Positions 43,400 through 53,472 of a stretch of DNA of 64,000 nucleotides are shown piece after piece. The notes beneath the pieces were generated by a model. It was not told where the DNA came from. It saw only the letters and a program-made list of their open reading frames with translations, and searched no databases. A program made the position numbers and the translations under genes. Every line of letters begins with the position of its first letter. Position 1 is the stretch's first letter. The DNA is from Limisalsivibrio acetivorans (lineage in GTDB: Bacteria > Chrysiogenota > Deferribacteres > Deferribacterales > Geovibrionaceae): assembly GCF_000421105.1 (NCBI RefSeq), contig NZ_ATWF01000001.1:1623407-1687406 (forward strand). Direction: 5' to 3'.

Positions 43400-43419
43400 T
43401 CACAAACACAAATTTGTGA
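43400..43419 (-). promoter_or_regulatory. Inverted repeat in the cooS promoter, candidate regulator site
   Basis: TCACAAA and TTTGTGA form a perfect 7-bp inverted repeat with a 6-bp spacer, and CACAAATTTGTG (43407-43418) is a perfect palindrome inside it. On the coding strand it also reads as TTTGTG repeated twice in tandem. It lies about 47-66 bp upstream of the cooS start. It suits an RcoM/LytTR target, but half-site orientation is the reverse of the CRP consensus. Confidence 0.55.
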
Positions 43420-43470
43420 CCCGCCGAAAGAGATTAATGAAATGCTGTATATTATTGCGAACAAACAGGA

Positions 43471-44178
43471 CTACTTGAGTCCCATTATTTCAAGGAAGGT
43501 TTTAACTCTGGAGCGGCCTACGGAAAAGGGTTCATCTACGGAACGGAGCTTAACGGTAAGTCCGCCCCCCTTCTTTGAAACCTTTTCGATGGCATCAAGG
43601 TTTATGATATGACTGCGGTGAATACGGTAAAAACTCTGGGAGGGGAGCTTCTCTTCTATCTCGGAGATCATAAAGAATGCGTAATATTCCTTATCTTCGG
43701 TATAAAACCTTGTGTATATGTTGTCTGCGGAAAAGTATAGAACATCCCCAAGATCGATAAGGAAGATATCATCACCGCTGTATGCGGGCATTTTAACCAG
43801 TTTCTTGTGCTTATTTGTTATCAGTCCGGTGATGTCGTAGCTCAGCAGGCAGTAGGAACGTTTTCCGCTCCCCGTGATAAGGCTCATGAGCCTTATCATG
43901 TAGTATTTTTCAGAATCTGCCATTGAATCGGACTTTATCTGGGTAACTATCTGCTGGCGGCTCTCATTCAGATGTTCTATGAACGAGCGGATCCTTTTTA
44001 TTGAGTCCTCGGTGTGGATCGCCATTATATCCTGACCGATAATACTCTCCTCAGTAAAAAGAGGAAATTGGCGTAGAAATATCCTGTTCGCCGAGGTTAT
44101 AAGCATATCTTCATTGAAGATAATAACCCCCGGCTCCATCTTCTCAAGGAATTGAATACCGTCCGAAACATTAACCAT
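43471..44178 (-). CDS. rcoM: PAS-LytTR transcription regulator, RcoM-like CO sensor
   Basis: A 235-residue protein with an N-terminal PAS domain (about 8-115) and a C-terminal LytTR DNA-binding domain (about 135-235, with YRIHRSHIINLDAI). RcoM proteins have this architecture and bind heme through a His and a Met, sensing CO. Here His55 (MAIHTED) lies about 30 residues before Met86, matching the spacing of the ligand pair as I recall it for Burkholderia RcoM. It sits directly upstream of cooS on the same strand, with a palindrome in between. The identification is by architecture and context; heme binding is inferred. Confidence 0.75.
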   Translation of the reverse strand: MVNVSDGIQFLEKMEPGVIIFNEDMLITSANRIFLRQFPLFTEESIIGQDIMAIHTEDSIKRIRSFIEHLNESRQQIVTQIKSDSMADSEKYYMIRLMSLITGSGKRSYCLLSYDITGLITNKHKKLVKMPAYSGDDIFLIDLGDVLYFSADNIYTRFYTEDKEYYAFFMISEIEEKLPSQSFYRIHRSHIINLDAIEKVSKKGGGLTVKLRSVDEPFSVGRSRVKTFLEIMGLK

Positions 44179-44341
44179 ATAGCACCTGAAACCAGATTAT
44201 AGCACAAGCATAAGGAATCACATAGATAAAGCCGCACCGGAGTATGACCGGAAATAACCAGGAAAGAAGCGTTAAAATGCACAGAATATAGCCTGATTTG
44301 AAACCTAGCTTACCTTTTGATTAAGTGTCGCATATCAAAAA

Positions 44342-44366
44342 GGGGAGATGCGAACACCTCCCCTCC
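44342..44366 (-). terminator. Terminator downstream of katG
   Basis: Read on the minus strand, a 9-bp stem (GGGGAGGTG/CATCTCCCC, one G-T pair) closes a TTCG tetraloop; T residues continue to 44337. It lies about 30 bp after the katG stop. Confidence 0.82.
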
Positions 44367-44396
44367 TTTATTGACTATACGATGCTTTATGAGTTT

Positions 44397-46601
<2,205 letters not shown>

Positions 46602-46628
46602 TTATGCAGGGCGTATTTGCCCCGTAAT

Positions 46629-46641
46629 TGATATTATATCA
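46629..46641 (-). promoter_or_regulatory. Palindrome in the katG leader, possible peroxide-regulator site
   Basis: TGATAT-T-ATATCA is a perfect 13-bp palindrome about 46 bp upstream of the katG start. Its AT-rich form recalls PerR/Fur boxes, but it is not a full match to either consensus. Confidence 0.4.
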
Positions 46642-46755
46642 TAACAATGCTGGAATGATAAATTTTATCCTAAATTTTTGTTTCCTTTTTGCTAAATGCC
46701 TCTGCTCTATCGAATAGTTCTTTTTTATACCCGTTTTTTATATACGTTTTCTTAA

Positions 46756-47016
46756 AACGGAGTCTCCATATCAAATACCCAGGAGGGTGAAAACAGCTTC
46801 GTAACCGTTGACAACACCGATGCTCACTCCAGAAAGAGCGTCGGCCTTGATACCGCCAGAGAAAACCTGACTGCGGCGGAATCAAGGATACGTGATCTGG
46901 ATATAGCCTCCGAGATGGCAGGCTTCACCCAGAGCCAGATCCTCTCCCAGGCAAACGTTGCCATGCTCTCCCAGGCAAATGCACTCCCCCAGCTTGCTCT
47001 ACAGCTTCTGGGTTAA
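46756..47016 (+). pseudogene. 5'-truncated flagellin gene remnant (C-terminal D0/D1 part)
   Basis: An open frame without a start, ending at TAA 47014-47016, encodes a flagellin C-terminus. RENLTAAESRIRDLDIASEM is the classic helix, followed by SQILSQANVAMLSQANALPQ, ending LLG. Homology starts abruptly near 46780 and upstream bases are unrelated AT-rich DNA. No ribosome-binding site or N-terminal flagellin domain exists here, so it is a remnant. It sits between katG and the flagellar operon, so a deletion or rearrangement removed the 5' end. Confidence 0.88.
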
Positions 47017-47041
47017 AGACTCATGAACAGTAATCTCAAAG

Positions 47042-47067
47042 CCCCGCTGTAACAGGCGGGGTTTTTT
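47042..47067 (+). terminator. Rho-independent terminator of the flagellin remnant
   Basis: CCCCGC (47042-47047) pairs with GCGGGG (47056-47061), followed by six T residues. Confidence 0.88.
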
Positions 47068-47145
47068 GCGTCTAATAAGCATAATGCCGTTAACACCTAA
47101 CAAAAAGAGCTTTTTTATTATCTACATCATACACACACCTCGTCT

Positions 47146-47161
47146 TGGCACACTTCTTGAT
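47146..47161 (+). promoter_or_regulatory. Sigma-54-type promoter of the flgFGA operon
   Basis: TGGCAC, five bases (ACTTC), then TTGAT, 25 bp before the lipoprotein gene. The -24 box is perfect; the -12 box is imperfect. The same TGGCACACTTCT block precedes flgH at 50712, supporting a real promoter. Confidence 0.65.
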
Positions 47162-47185
47162 TAGTACACTCAAACGGAGGCCGGG

Positions 47186-48034
47186 ATGAAGAAAATATTT
47201 CCCCTGTTAGTAAGCTTACTGATATTTGCGGGATGCACATTCGAGACACCGATGAATCCCCCACGATTCGCCAAAGACATAGAGGCGGGTGCGGGGAGGT
47301 TCTATGAACTTCTGGTAACACCGGGTTCCGGCCTTCTCTATGCCCTTGCCACCATAGAGATAAACTCCAACTTTTCCTCACTCCTTTACGACAAAACCAA
47401 AGAACAGACCGAGAAGTTCTATGCCCGTTCGCTGGAGACAATAGACGAGGGGAAGACCTACTTCGTAATTCCAGCCCGCATGAGCAGTCCTAGCGGAACC
47501 GAGTTCAACGAGCCGATGGGGCGAATGGTGAAAAACTACTTCGCAGTAACGGGAATAGGAAGGGTTACAAATTACATACAGAACGCAGACTACATCGTTA
47601 CCACAGAGGTTCGTGAGTCCGCCGAACGCTCCTATGCGGAGAACTCCTCCATGGTGGTTCTCTCCATAATGGACCGTTCCGACACCCCCGTTTTCATCAG
47701 CATGATAAAGCTTAAGAGCGAATCCGATGAGAACTTCTGGTACTTCCCCAGAAAGGATGCAAAGCCCGTTCGCTACCTCACTATGAAGGGGCTGGGAAAC
47801 ATCTTCGCCGAGGCACTCCCAAAGGCATACGGTAAGCCGGTAACATTCTGGGAACGAACAGAGGAGCGTATCGAAAAGTACTACCTCGCCAAGAAAGAGC
47901 GCGGGGATAAAAAGGATATGGACAAGATCCTTAAGAAGGAAACGAAACGCAGGATAAAGGAAGAAAAAAGAAGAGCAAAACTGCTGGAGGCTGAAAGAAA
48001 GGCCCAGGCAGAGGCCGAGGCGGAGGAGAAATAG
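47186..48034 (+). CDS. Lipoprotein of unknown function in the flagellar operon
   Basis: A 282-residue protein with a lipoprotein signal (LLVSLLIFAGC, Cys17). The middle has no family I recognise; segments such as NYFAVTGIGRVTNYIQNADY and MVVLSIMDRSDTPVF suggest an alpha/beta domain like those of FlgO/FlgT-type outer-membrane accessory proteins, without proof. The last 60 residues are a highly charged Lys/Glu/Ala-rich helix. It lies 1 bp before flgF under the same sigma-54 promoter, so a role at the basal body or outer-membrane ring is likely. Confidence 0.65.
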   Translation: MKKIFPLLVSLLIFAGCTFETPMNPPRFAKDIEAGAGRFYELLVTPGSGLLYALATIEINSNFSSLLYDKTKEQTEKFYARSLETIDEGKTYFVIPARMSSPSGTEFNEPMGRMVKNYFAVTGIGRVTNYIQNADYIVTTEVRESAERSYAENSSMVVLSIMDRSDTPVFISMIKLKSESDENFWYFPRKDAKPVRYLTMKGLGNIFAEALPKAYGKPVTFWERTEERIEKYYLAKKERGDKKDMDKILKKETKRRIKEEKRRAKLLEAERKAQAEAEAEEK

Positions 48035-48035
48035 A

Positions 48036-48797
48036 ATGCTGAACGGACTTTATGTCGCAACCAGTGGCCTGATGATGCAGGAAAAACGTGTGGAAACCAT
48101 ATCCAATAACCTGGCAAACGTTAACACCGCCGGATACAAGAAGGATGTTCCCGTATTCAACGAATACATACCCCACGAGGAAGAATTCCCCCAGGACTTT
48201 ATCCGCTCAACGGACTACAACAAGGCGATGAATTCCACCGTTAAACTCGCTGAAGAATCAACGGATTTCGAGATGGGCTACATCAAGGAGACAGGCAACA
48301 AGCTCGATTTCGCCCTCTCCGATGAAAACGCATTCTTCACAGTGGATACACCCTACGGCATCCGCTACACAAGGGCGGGCCAGTTCACCATAAACGAGAA
48401 TAACGAGCTTGTAACAGCTTCGGGTCACCCTGTTTTATCCAATGTGGAAGAGGCGCCCCAGCCCATCGTCCTGCCGGAAAACTTCACCGTGGCAGAGGAC
48501 GGTACGATACTCGCAGACGGCGCCGCAGTGACCCAGCTCGGCATAGCCCAGTTTGAGGATACAGAAAACCTCCAGAAGGTGGGGCACAATCTCTACGCCG
48601 CTGTGAACACCATCCCCGAAGAATCGGATAACCCCGGCGTTATCAACGGCTATCTTGAGATGAGCAACGTAAACGCCGTTCGGGAGATGACGAGGATGAT
48701 TGAAGCATCAAGAGGATTTGAAACATACCAGAAGGTGGTCCAGACGATAGACCAGCTCAACAGTAACGTTATAAATAACGTCGGCAAGTACGCCTAG
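48036..48797 (+). CDS. flgF: Flagellar basal-body rod protein FlgF
   Basis: A 253-residue FlgF/FlgG-family rod protein. The N-terminal motif TSGLMMQEKRVETISNNLAN and the C-terminal IEASRGFETYQKVVQTIDQL form the coiled-coil D0 domain, and YTRAGQFTINENNELVT is the typical D1 signature. It is placed as FlgF because it precedes the more canonical FlgG gene (11 bp away). Exported by the flagellar type III system and assembled in the proximal rod. Confidence 0.9.
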   Translation: MLNGLYVATSGLMMQEKRVETISNNLANVNTAGYKKDVPVFNEYIPHEEEFPQDFIRSTDYNKAMNSTVKLAEESTDFEMGYIKETGNKLDFALSDENAFFTVDTPYGIRYTRAGQFTINENNELVTASGHPVLSNVEEAPQPIVLPENFTVAEDGTILADGAAVTQLGIAQFEDTENLQKVGHNLYAAVNTIPEESDNPGVINGYLEMSNVNAVREMTRMIEASRGFETYQKVVQTIDQLNSNVINNVGKYA

Positions 48798-48808
48798 GGA
48801 GGCTCATT

Positions 48809-49597
48809 ATGATGCGAACACTATGGACTGCTGCCACAGGAATGACGGCGCAGCAGACTAATATCGATGTAATATCGAACAACCTTGCGAACGTGAACAA
48901 CGCAGGTTTCAAGAAATCCAGAGCCCTCTTCGAGGATCTTATATATCAGGAAACCAGAAGAGCAGGCGCCATAACCGCCACAGGGCTTGTTCACCCCACT
49001 GGTATCGAGGTTGGCCTCGGAACCAAGGTGAATGCGGTGGAGAAGGTATTCTCCCAGGGTAACTTCCAGTACACCGGAAACACGCTGGACGTAGCCATCG
49101 AAGGTGACGGCTTCTTCCAGATCCAGCTCCCCAACGGTGACATCGGCTACACAAGAGCAGGAGCCTTCAAGATCGACAGCAACGGCAACCTCACAACCCC
49201 CAATGGTTACCTTGTGGAGCCCGCCATTGCGATCCCCGAAAATGCAACGGAGGTATCCTTTGCGGAGGACGGCACGGTAAGCGTTTTCCTCCCCGGCGAA
49301 GAGGCACCAGTTGAGCTCGGCGTCATAGAGCTTGCCCGCTTCATCAATCCCTCCGGCCTGCATGCCATAGGAAAAAACCTCTACACCGCCACAGGCTCCA
49401 GCGGCGACCCCCAAGTGGGCCAGCCCGGCGACGACGGCTTCGGTCCCCTCGCCCAGAATATTCTGGAGATGAGCAACATAAACCTTGTGGAGGAGATGGT
49501 GAATATGATCACCGGCCAGAGAGCCTATGAGATCAACTCAAAGGCTGTCCAGACCGGAGACGAGATGCTCCAGATAGTAAACAATCTCAAGAGGTAA
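48809..49597 (+). CDS. flgG: Flagellar distal rod protein FlgG
   Basis: A 262-residue protein of standard FlgG length. LWTAATGMTAQQTNIDVISN and NNLANVNNAGFKKSRALFED open it, and VEEMVNMITGQRAYEINSKA closes it; GYTRAGAFKIDSNGNL is the D1 signature. It forms the distal rod crossing the periplasm. GGAGG lies 6 bp before the first of two tandem ATG codons. flgA follows after 5 bp. Confidence 0.95.
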   Translation: MMRTLWTAATGMTAQQTNIDVISNNLANVNNAGFKKSRALFEDLIYQETRRAGAITATGLVHPTGIEVGLGTKVNAVEKVFSQGNFQYTGNTLDVAIEGDGFFQIQLPNGDIGYTRAGAFKIDSNGNLTTPNGYLVEPAIAIPENATEVSFAEDGTVSVFLPGEEAPVELGVIELARFINPSGLHAIGKNLYTATGSSGDPQVGQPGDDGFGPLAQNILEMSNINLVEEMVNMITGQRAYEINSKAVQTGDEMLQIVNNLKR

Positions 49598-49602
49598 TTG
49601 AT

Positions 49603-50496
49603 ATGAGAAGAGGAAACGGTTCTGCAAACTTCGCACTCAAGATCATCGCCACGGCTGTTCTTTTTGTATTCCTTATGCTTTGGTCCACCCTTTCCGCATA
49701 CAGCGCAAACATCATCCGCATCGATGACGAATGCGTCCGAATGGATCATATCTTCCCCACTCTGGGGATAGACGACAAGATCTACTGCGGCCTGAACTAC
49801 GGCGAGGAGCGGAAGATAAGCGTGCAGATGTCCAAACACCTCATAAACAGATACGGCATAAACGCAAGACCCGGCGAGGCTGTCTTTGTGAGAAACGGAG
49901 AACCCGTTATGGAAGAGGACGTAAAGGACAGGCTCATTGGTAAGCTCTCCGCAGAGTTCCCCGATGCTGAGCTTGAGATCGAGAAGATCCGCCTCCCCAG
50001 AAACCTGAGCACAGCTCCGGGCGGCGACTTCACCATGGAGTTGAACAACCCCAGAGTGGGCACTGTACACGGATACATAGATAACGGATTCCGAAAGATA
50101 TCCTTCTCCGCCTACGTTAAAGGATACGTTAAAGCCCTTGTCACTACGGACAGGGTAAGAAAAGGGGAAACCCTCAAGGAAAGCGTGGAATACGAGCTGG
50201 TGGATATGTCCAGAGTTCGCGGGGATCTCGTCTATGAGCCCACAGGCCTCGTGGCAGACAGAAATATCGGCGAAGGCAGAACGATCACAAAGGATATGCT
50301 CAAGAACAAGCCCGACCTCGCACAGGGGAGTTCCGTAAGGCTCGTTTACGAATCAGGAACACTTCGCATCGAAACCAAGGGAACTCTCATGGACGATGCA
50401 ATCGAAGGCAAGCTTGTTAAGGTAAGAAATATAGAAAGTGGACGCATAGTTACAGCAGAGTTTATGGGGGGCAGGATCGCAAAAGCCAACTTCTAA
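49603..50496 (+). CDS. flgA: Flagellar P-ring assembly chaperone FlgA
   Basis: A 297-residue periplasmic protein with an N-terminal membrane or signal segment (about 14-35). The C-terminal SAF-like domain is typical of FlgA: ALVTTDRVRKGETL, VYEPTGLVADRNIGEGRTIT and GSSVRLVYESGTLRIETKG, ending VRNIESGRIVTAEFM. FlgA helps FlgI form the P ring. The presence of P- and L-ring genes shows a Gram-negative envelope. Confidence 0.88.
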   Translation: MRRGNGSANFALKIIATAVLFVFLMLWSTLSAYSANIIRIDDECVRMDHIFPTLGIDDKIYCGLNYGEERKISVQMSKHLINRYGINARPGEAVFVRNGEPVMEEDVKDRLIGKLSAEFPDAELEIEKIRLPRNLSTAPGGDFTMELNNPRVGTVHGYIDNGFRKISFSAYVKGYVKALVTTDRVRKGETLKESVEYELVDMSRVRGDLVYEPTGLVADRNIGEGRTITKDMLKNKPDLAQGSSVRLVYESGTLRIETKGTLMDDAIEGKLVKVRNIESGRIVTAEFMGGRIAKANF

Positions 50497-50641
50497 ACCG
50501 CTGAAGCCGACGCATCAAAGCATAATATAACGTTTTCTTTAAGGAAGCTTTTTCCATCATGAAGGAAGGTTTTCTTTACCCAATATTTTTTTCTCCTCCG
50601 GGGGCGGCGAGGAAATAAATTCCCCCGCCCCTTCTTTCCAA

Positions 50642-50670
50642 AGGGATACCCTGATGACCGGGGTATCCCT
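50642..50670 (+). terminator. Strong hairpin between flgA and flgH
   Basis: AGGGATACCC and GGGTATCCCT form a perfect 10-bp stem with a 9-bp loop. The 245-bp gap around it also holds a GGGGCG/CGCCCC stem and GGGG-ACTGA-CCCC. There is no long U-run, so these may terminate or process the flgFGA mRNA before the next promoter. Confidence 0.55.
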
Positions 50671-50711
50671 CATCCTTGCTTATGGGGGACTGACCCCGCT
50701 TAATTAGCTTT

Positions 50712-50727
50712 TGGCACACTTCTAGCT
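50712..50727 (+). promoter_or_regulatory. Sigma-54-like promoter of flgHIJ
   Basis: TGGCAC-ACTTC-TAGCT, identical in its first 12 bases to the element at 47146, lies 38 bp before the flgH start. The -12 box keeps GC but has A for T. Confidence 0.6.
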
Positions 50728-50765
50728 AAAACACCCGTGAAATGAACAGATCAAGAGGTGCAGCA

Positions 50766-51503
50766 ATGGACAGAATGAACGGCGCAGCGAAACTGATCCT
50801 CCTCACAGCGGCCATATCCGCCATAGTTCTTACGGGATGCTCAAAAAAGCCCGAGATGGAACCGGAGGCGATGGGAAGCTCATACAGAAAGGACCTGGAA
50901 GATTATCACCTCCAGATGAAGGATAAACAGCCCACACCCTCCCTTTGGAGCAGTGTGGGGAGCAAGGGAACACTATTCCTCGACTACAAGGCGAGGCAGG
51001 TGGGGGACATCATCATCGTAGAGATAACCGAATCCTCCTCCGCATCCAACTCAAACTCAACATCAACATCACGCTCCGGTTCGCACAACTCCGCCCTGAC
51101 AAGCCTGCTCGGTCTTCCCACAAACCTGGGCATGGGCAACTTCCTCGGTACAGGGAAAAACTTCAACCCCGAGCTTGATACCTCCACATCCAGCTCCTTC
51201 GAGGGTGCAGGGAACAAGAGCAAGTCCGACACAGTATCCGCAACAATAGCGGCCCGTGTTATCCAGGTGCTCCCCAGCGGAAACCTTGTAATCGAAGGAC
51301 ACAGGGAGATACTCGTGGATCAGGAGAAGCAGACTATCACCGTAACCGGGATTATAAGACAGAAGGATATAAATGCGGACAACACCGTAGCCTCCACAGC
51401 CATCGCCGATGCCAGAATAAGCTACAAGGGCAAAGGCATCCTAACAGATGCAAACAAGAAAGGATGGCTCGGAAGCATGATCGGCTGGCTCTGGCCGTTC
51501 TAA
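50766..51503 (+). CDS. flgH: Flagellar L-ring lipoprotein FlgH
   Basis: A 245-residue outer-membrane lipoprotein of the L ring. The lipobox is in AIVLTGC. FlgH signatures are LDYKARQVGDIIIVEITESS and ATIAARVIQVLPSGNLVIEG followed by VTGIIRQKDINADNTV; it ends in SYKGKGIL. The ATG at 50766 is chosen because AGAGGTG lies just upstream; the frame is open from 50742. It is followed by flgI after 12 bp. Confidence 0.93.
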   Translation: MDRMNGAAKLILLTAAISAIVLTGCSKKPEMEPEAMGSSYRKDLEDYHLQMKDKQPTPSLWSSVGSKGTLFLDYKARQVGDIIIVEITESSSASNSNSTSTSRSGSHNSALTSLLGLPTNLGMGNFLGTGKNFNPELDTSTSSSFEGAGNKSKSDTVSATIAARVIQVLPSGNLVIEGHREILVDQEKQTITVTGIIRQKDINADNTVASTAIADARISYKGKGILTDANKKGWLGSMIGWLWPF

Positions 51504-51515
51504 GGGGATAAAAGC

Positions 51516-52601
51516 ATGAGAAAGGCATTCGTAATACTCATAATACTTCTCACAGCCTCCGCTTCATGGGGGAATGTCAAGATAAGGGATCTCACATCCG
51601 TTGAGGGTATACGGGATAACCAGATCCTCGGCTACGGCCTCATCGTGGGCCTCAATGGAACGGGTGACAAAACAGGGACCCAGTTCACCATACAGTCCAT
51701 GGTAAACATGCTCGAGAGGATGGGTATAACGGTGGACAAGGATCAGGTTAAGGTAAAGAACGTTGCCGCCGTTATGGTAACCGCCAAGCTCCCCCCCTTT
51801 GCAAAGCCGGGGAGCAAGATAGATGTTGTAGTCTCCTCTATAGGTGATGCAAACAGCCTCGAAGGGGGCACACTCCTTATGACACCCCTCTCCGGAGCTA
51901 ACGGAGAGGTATACGCCGTGGCTCAGGGGCCTATATCAGTGGGCGGAATGAACGTCTCCGCCGGAGGTGCAAGCGCCACGAAGAACCACCCAACCGTGGG
52001 GATGATCCCAAACGGAGGTCTCGTTGAGCAGTCCGTATCATTCAAGATGAACACGGACCATTTCAATCTGGCCTTTGATGACTATAACCTTTCGAATGTT
52101 GTGAAGGCCAAATCAGCCATAAACGCATACATAGGCGCAGAGGTGGCGAGCATCCAGAGCCCCACAAGCCTCCGTGTGGATATACCCGAGGTATTCAGGG
52201 AGAGCTTCTACGACTTCCTCGACACCGTACTGAGTATACAGATAAACCCCGCCAGCCAGGCGAAGGTGGTTGTGGACGAAAGAACGGGAACCATCGTAAT
52301 GGGTTCGGATGTAAGGCTCAGTACCGTCGCCGTATCCCATGGGAACCTTACCATAACCATATCAAGCACTGTGGAAGCGGAGCGCAACCTGCTGAATCCC
52401 GAAGAGGAAAACGAAACCCAGAACACTGATATAGAGGTAACCGAAGAGGACAGTAACCTTATGATTGTCCCCGAGGGAGTGAGCATCAGCGACCTTGTAA
52501 AGGCGCTCAACTCCATCGGTGTAACCCCCAGGGATCTCATTTCAGTCCTGCAGGCCATCAAGGCAGCAGGCGCCCTCCACGGCGATCTGGAGGTGATGTA
52601 A
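51516..52601 (+). CDS. flgI: Flagellar P-ring protein FlgI
   Basis: A 361-residue periplasmic ring protein with a signal peptide (VILIILLTASASWG). The conserved start is VKIRDLTSVEGIRDNQILGY then GLIVGLNGTGDKTGTQFT; NVAAVMVTAKLPPFAKPGS and the C-terminal GVTPRDLISVLQAIKAAGAL are also typical. Length is normal. The stop overlaps the next start by 1 bp (TAATG). Confidence 0.96.
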   Translation: MRKAFVILIILLTASASWGNVKIRDLTSVEGIRDNQILGYGLIVGLNGTGDKTGTQFTIQSMVNMLERMGITVDKDQVKVKNVAAVMVTAKLPPFAKPGSKIDVVVSSIGDANSLEGGTLLMTPLSGANGEVYAVAQGPISVGGMNVSAGGASATKNHPTVGMIPNGGLVEQSVSFKMNTDHFNLAFDDYNLSNVVKAKSAINAYIGAEVASIQSPTSLRVDIPEVFRESFYDFLDTVLSIQINPASQAKVVVDERTGTIVMGSDVRLSTVAVSHGNLTITISSTVEAERNLLNPEEENETQNTDIEVTEEDSNLMIVPEGVSISDLVKALNSIGVTPRDLISVLQAIKAAGALHGDLEVM

Positions 52602-53008
52602 TGATAGAGGCGGTATCAAGTGCACGCCTCGCCGAAAGCTTAGGCGGCGCAGGCGGAGAGGCGGAAAAGAAGCTCAAGGAAGCGTGCAGCCAGTTCGAAT
52701 CCCTCTTTCTCCATCAGATGTTCAAATCTATGCGTAAAACCACCATGGAATCCGACCTTGTCCCCAAGGGGAGGGGCGAGGAGATATTTACAGACATGCT
52801 CGATGAAGAGCTTGCAAAGACCAGTGCCGAGATGGGTACCGGAGGGCTTGGCGACATGCTCTTTGAGCAGATGAAGAAATATCTTCCACAGAGCGATCAG
52901 GGAAACAATTTCCATGAAGAAAAGAATACCGATCTGAAAAAGCAATATAACAGCGGTAATTACAAGATCGAAGACAAAAAAGGGACTGGCATTAACGTTG
53001 CTAGTTAG
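52601..53008 (+). CDS. flgJ: FlgJ-like rod-binding protein (no muramidase domain)
   Basis: A 135-residue protein matching only the N-terminal rod-scaffold part of enterobacterial FlgJ: KEACSQFESLFLHQMFKSMR and GGLGDMLFEQMKKYL. The peptidoglycan-hydrolase domain of gamma-proteobacterial FlgJ is absent, as in many other phyla; a separate hydrolase is presumably used. Translation is coupled to flgI by a 1-bp overlap. Confidence 0.88.
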   Translation: MIEAVSSARLAESLGGAGGEAEKKLKEACSQFESLFLHQMFKSMRKTTMESDLVPKGRGEEIFTDMLDEELAKTSAEMGTGGLGDMLFEQMKKYLPQSDQGNNFHEEKNTDLKKQYNSGNYKIEDKKGTGINVAS

Positions 53009-53065
53009 TATAGCAGAGACGCTGACTCCACACAGTTTGGACTGGCGCGGGAGAGCAAATACTGC

Positions 53066-53092
53066 TAAAGTAAATCAGGTTCGTGTCGATAA
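53066..53092 (+). promoter_or_regulatory. Sigma-28 (FliA) promoter of the flgM operon
   Basis: TAAA (53066-53069), 15 bases, then GTCGATAA (53085-53092), one base from the consensus GCCGATAA. It lies 27 bp before flgM in the gap after flgJ. Confidence 0.82.
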
Positions 53093-53119
53093 GGATAATG
53101 AACCAGGAGGAACTACCAA

Positions 53120-53422
53120 ATGAGGATTGAAGACAGGTTTAACAACCTAAAACTCGACAAGACAGAGCAGAACCAGAAGGCAGAGAAGAAGAAGGCTGCC
53201 CAGAACGGTTCCGCATCCTCAGCTGCAGAGAAGGATACCATAAGTATATCTTCCCAGGCAAGGACCGCCTCCACACTCACCAAGCAGCTCAAAGACTCTC
53301 CCGAAGTCAGAACCGAGCTTGTTAATGAAATCAGGGAGAAGATCGAAAGCGGAAACTACAACGTATCCGGCCGTCAGGTTGCCGAAAAGGTTGTTAACGC
53401 CGCCATCGACGATATCTTCTAA
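53120..53422 (+). CDS. flgM: Anti-sigma-28 factor FlgM
   Basis: A 100-residue protein with the FlgM layout: a disordered Lys/Ala/Ser-rich N-terminal half, KDTISISSQ in the middle and C-terminal helices (RTELVNEIREKIESGNYNVS then VAEKVVNAAIDDIF). FlgM holds sigma-28 until the hook is complete and is then exported. A sigma-28 promoter lies directly upstream, giving the usual feedback loop. GGAGG precedes the ATG. Confidence 0.93.
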   Translation: MRIEDRFNNLKLDKTEQNQKAEKKKAAQNGSASSAAEKDTISISSQARTASTLTKQLKDSPEVRTELVNEIREKIESGNYNVSGRQVAEKVVNAAIDDIF

Positions 53423-53472
53423 ATAACCCTGCATATCAACGGCGTCTCATTACTTCACCCGGAGGTAATGGG

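Noticed and set aside
43400-43419. CRP/CooA binding site
   Set aside because: CRP half-sites are TGTGA-N6-TCACA; here the order is TCACAAA-N6-TTTGTGA, the reverse orientation.
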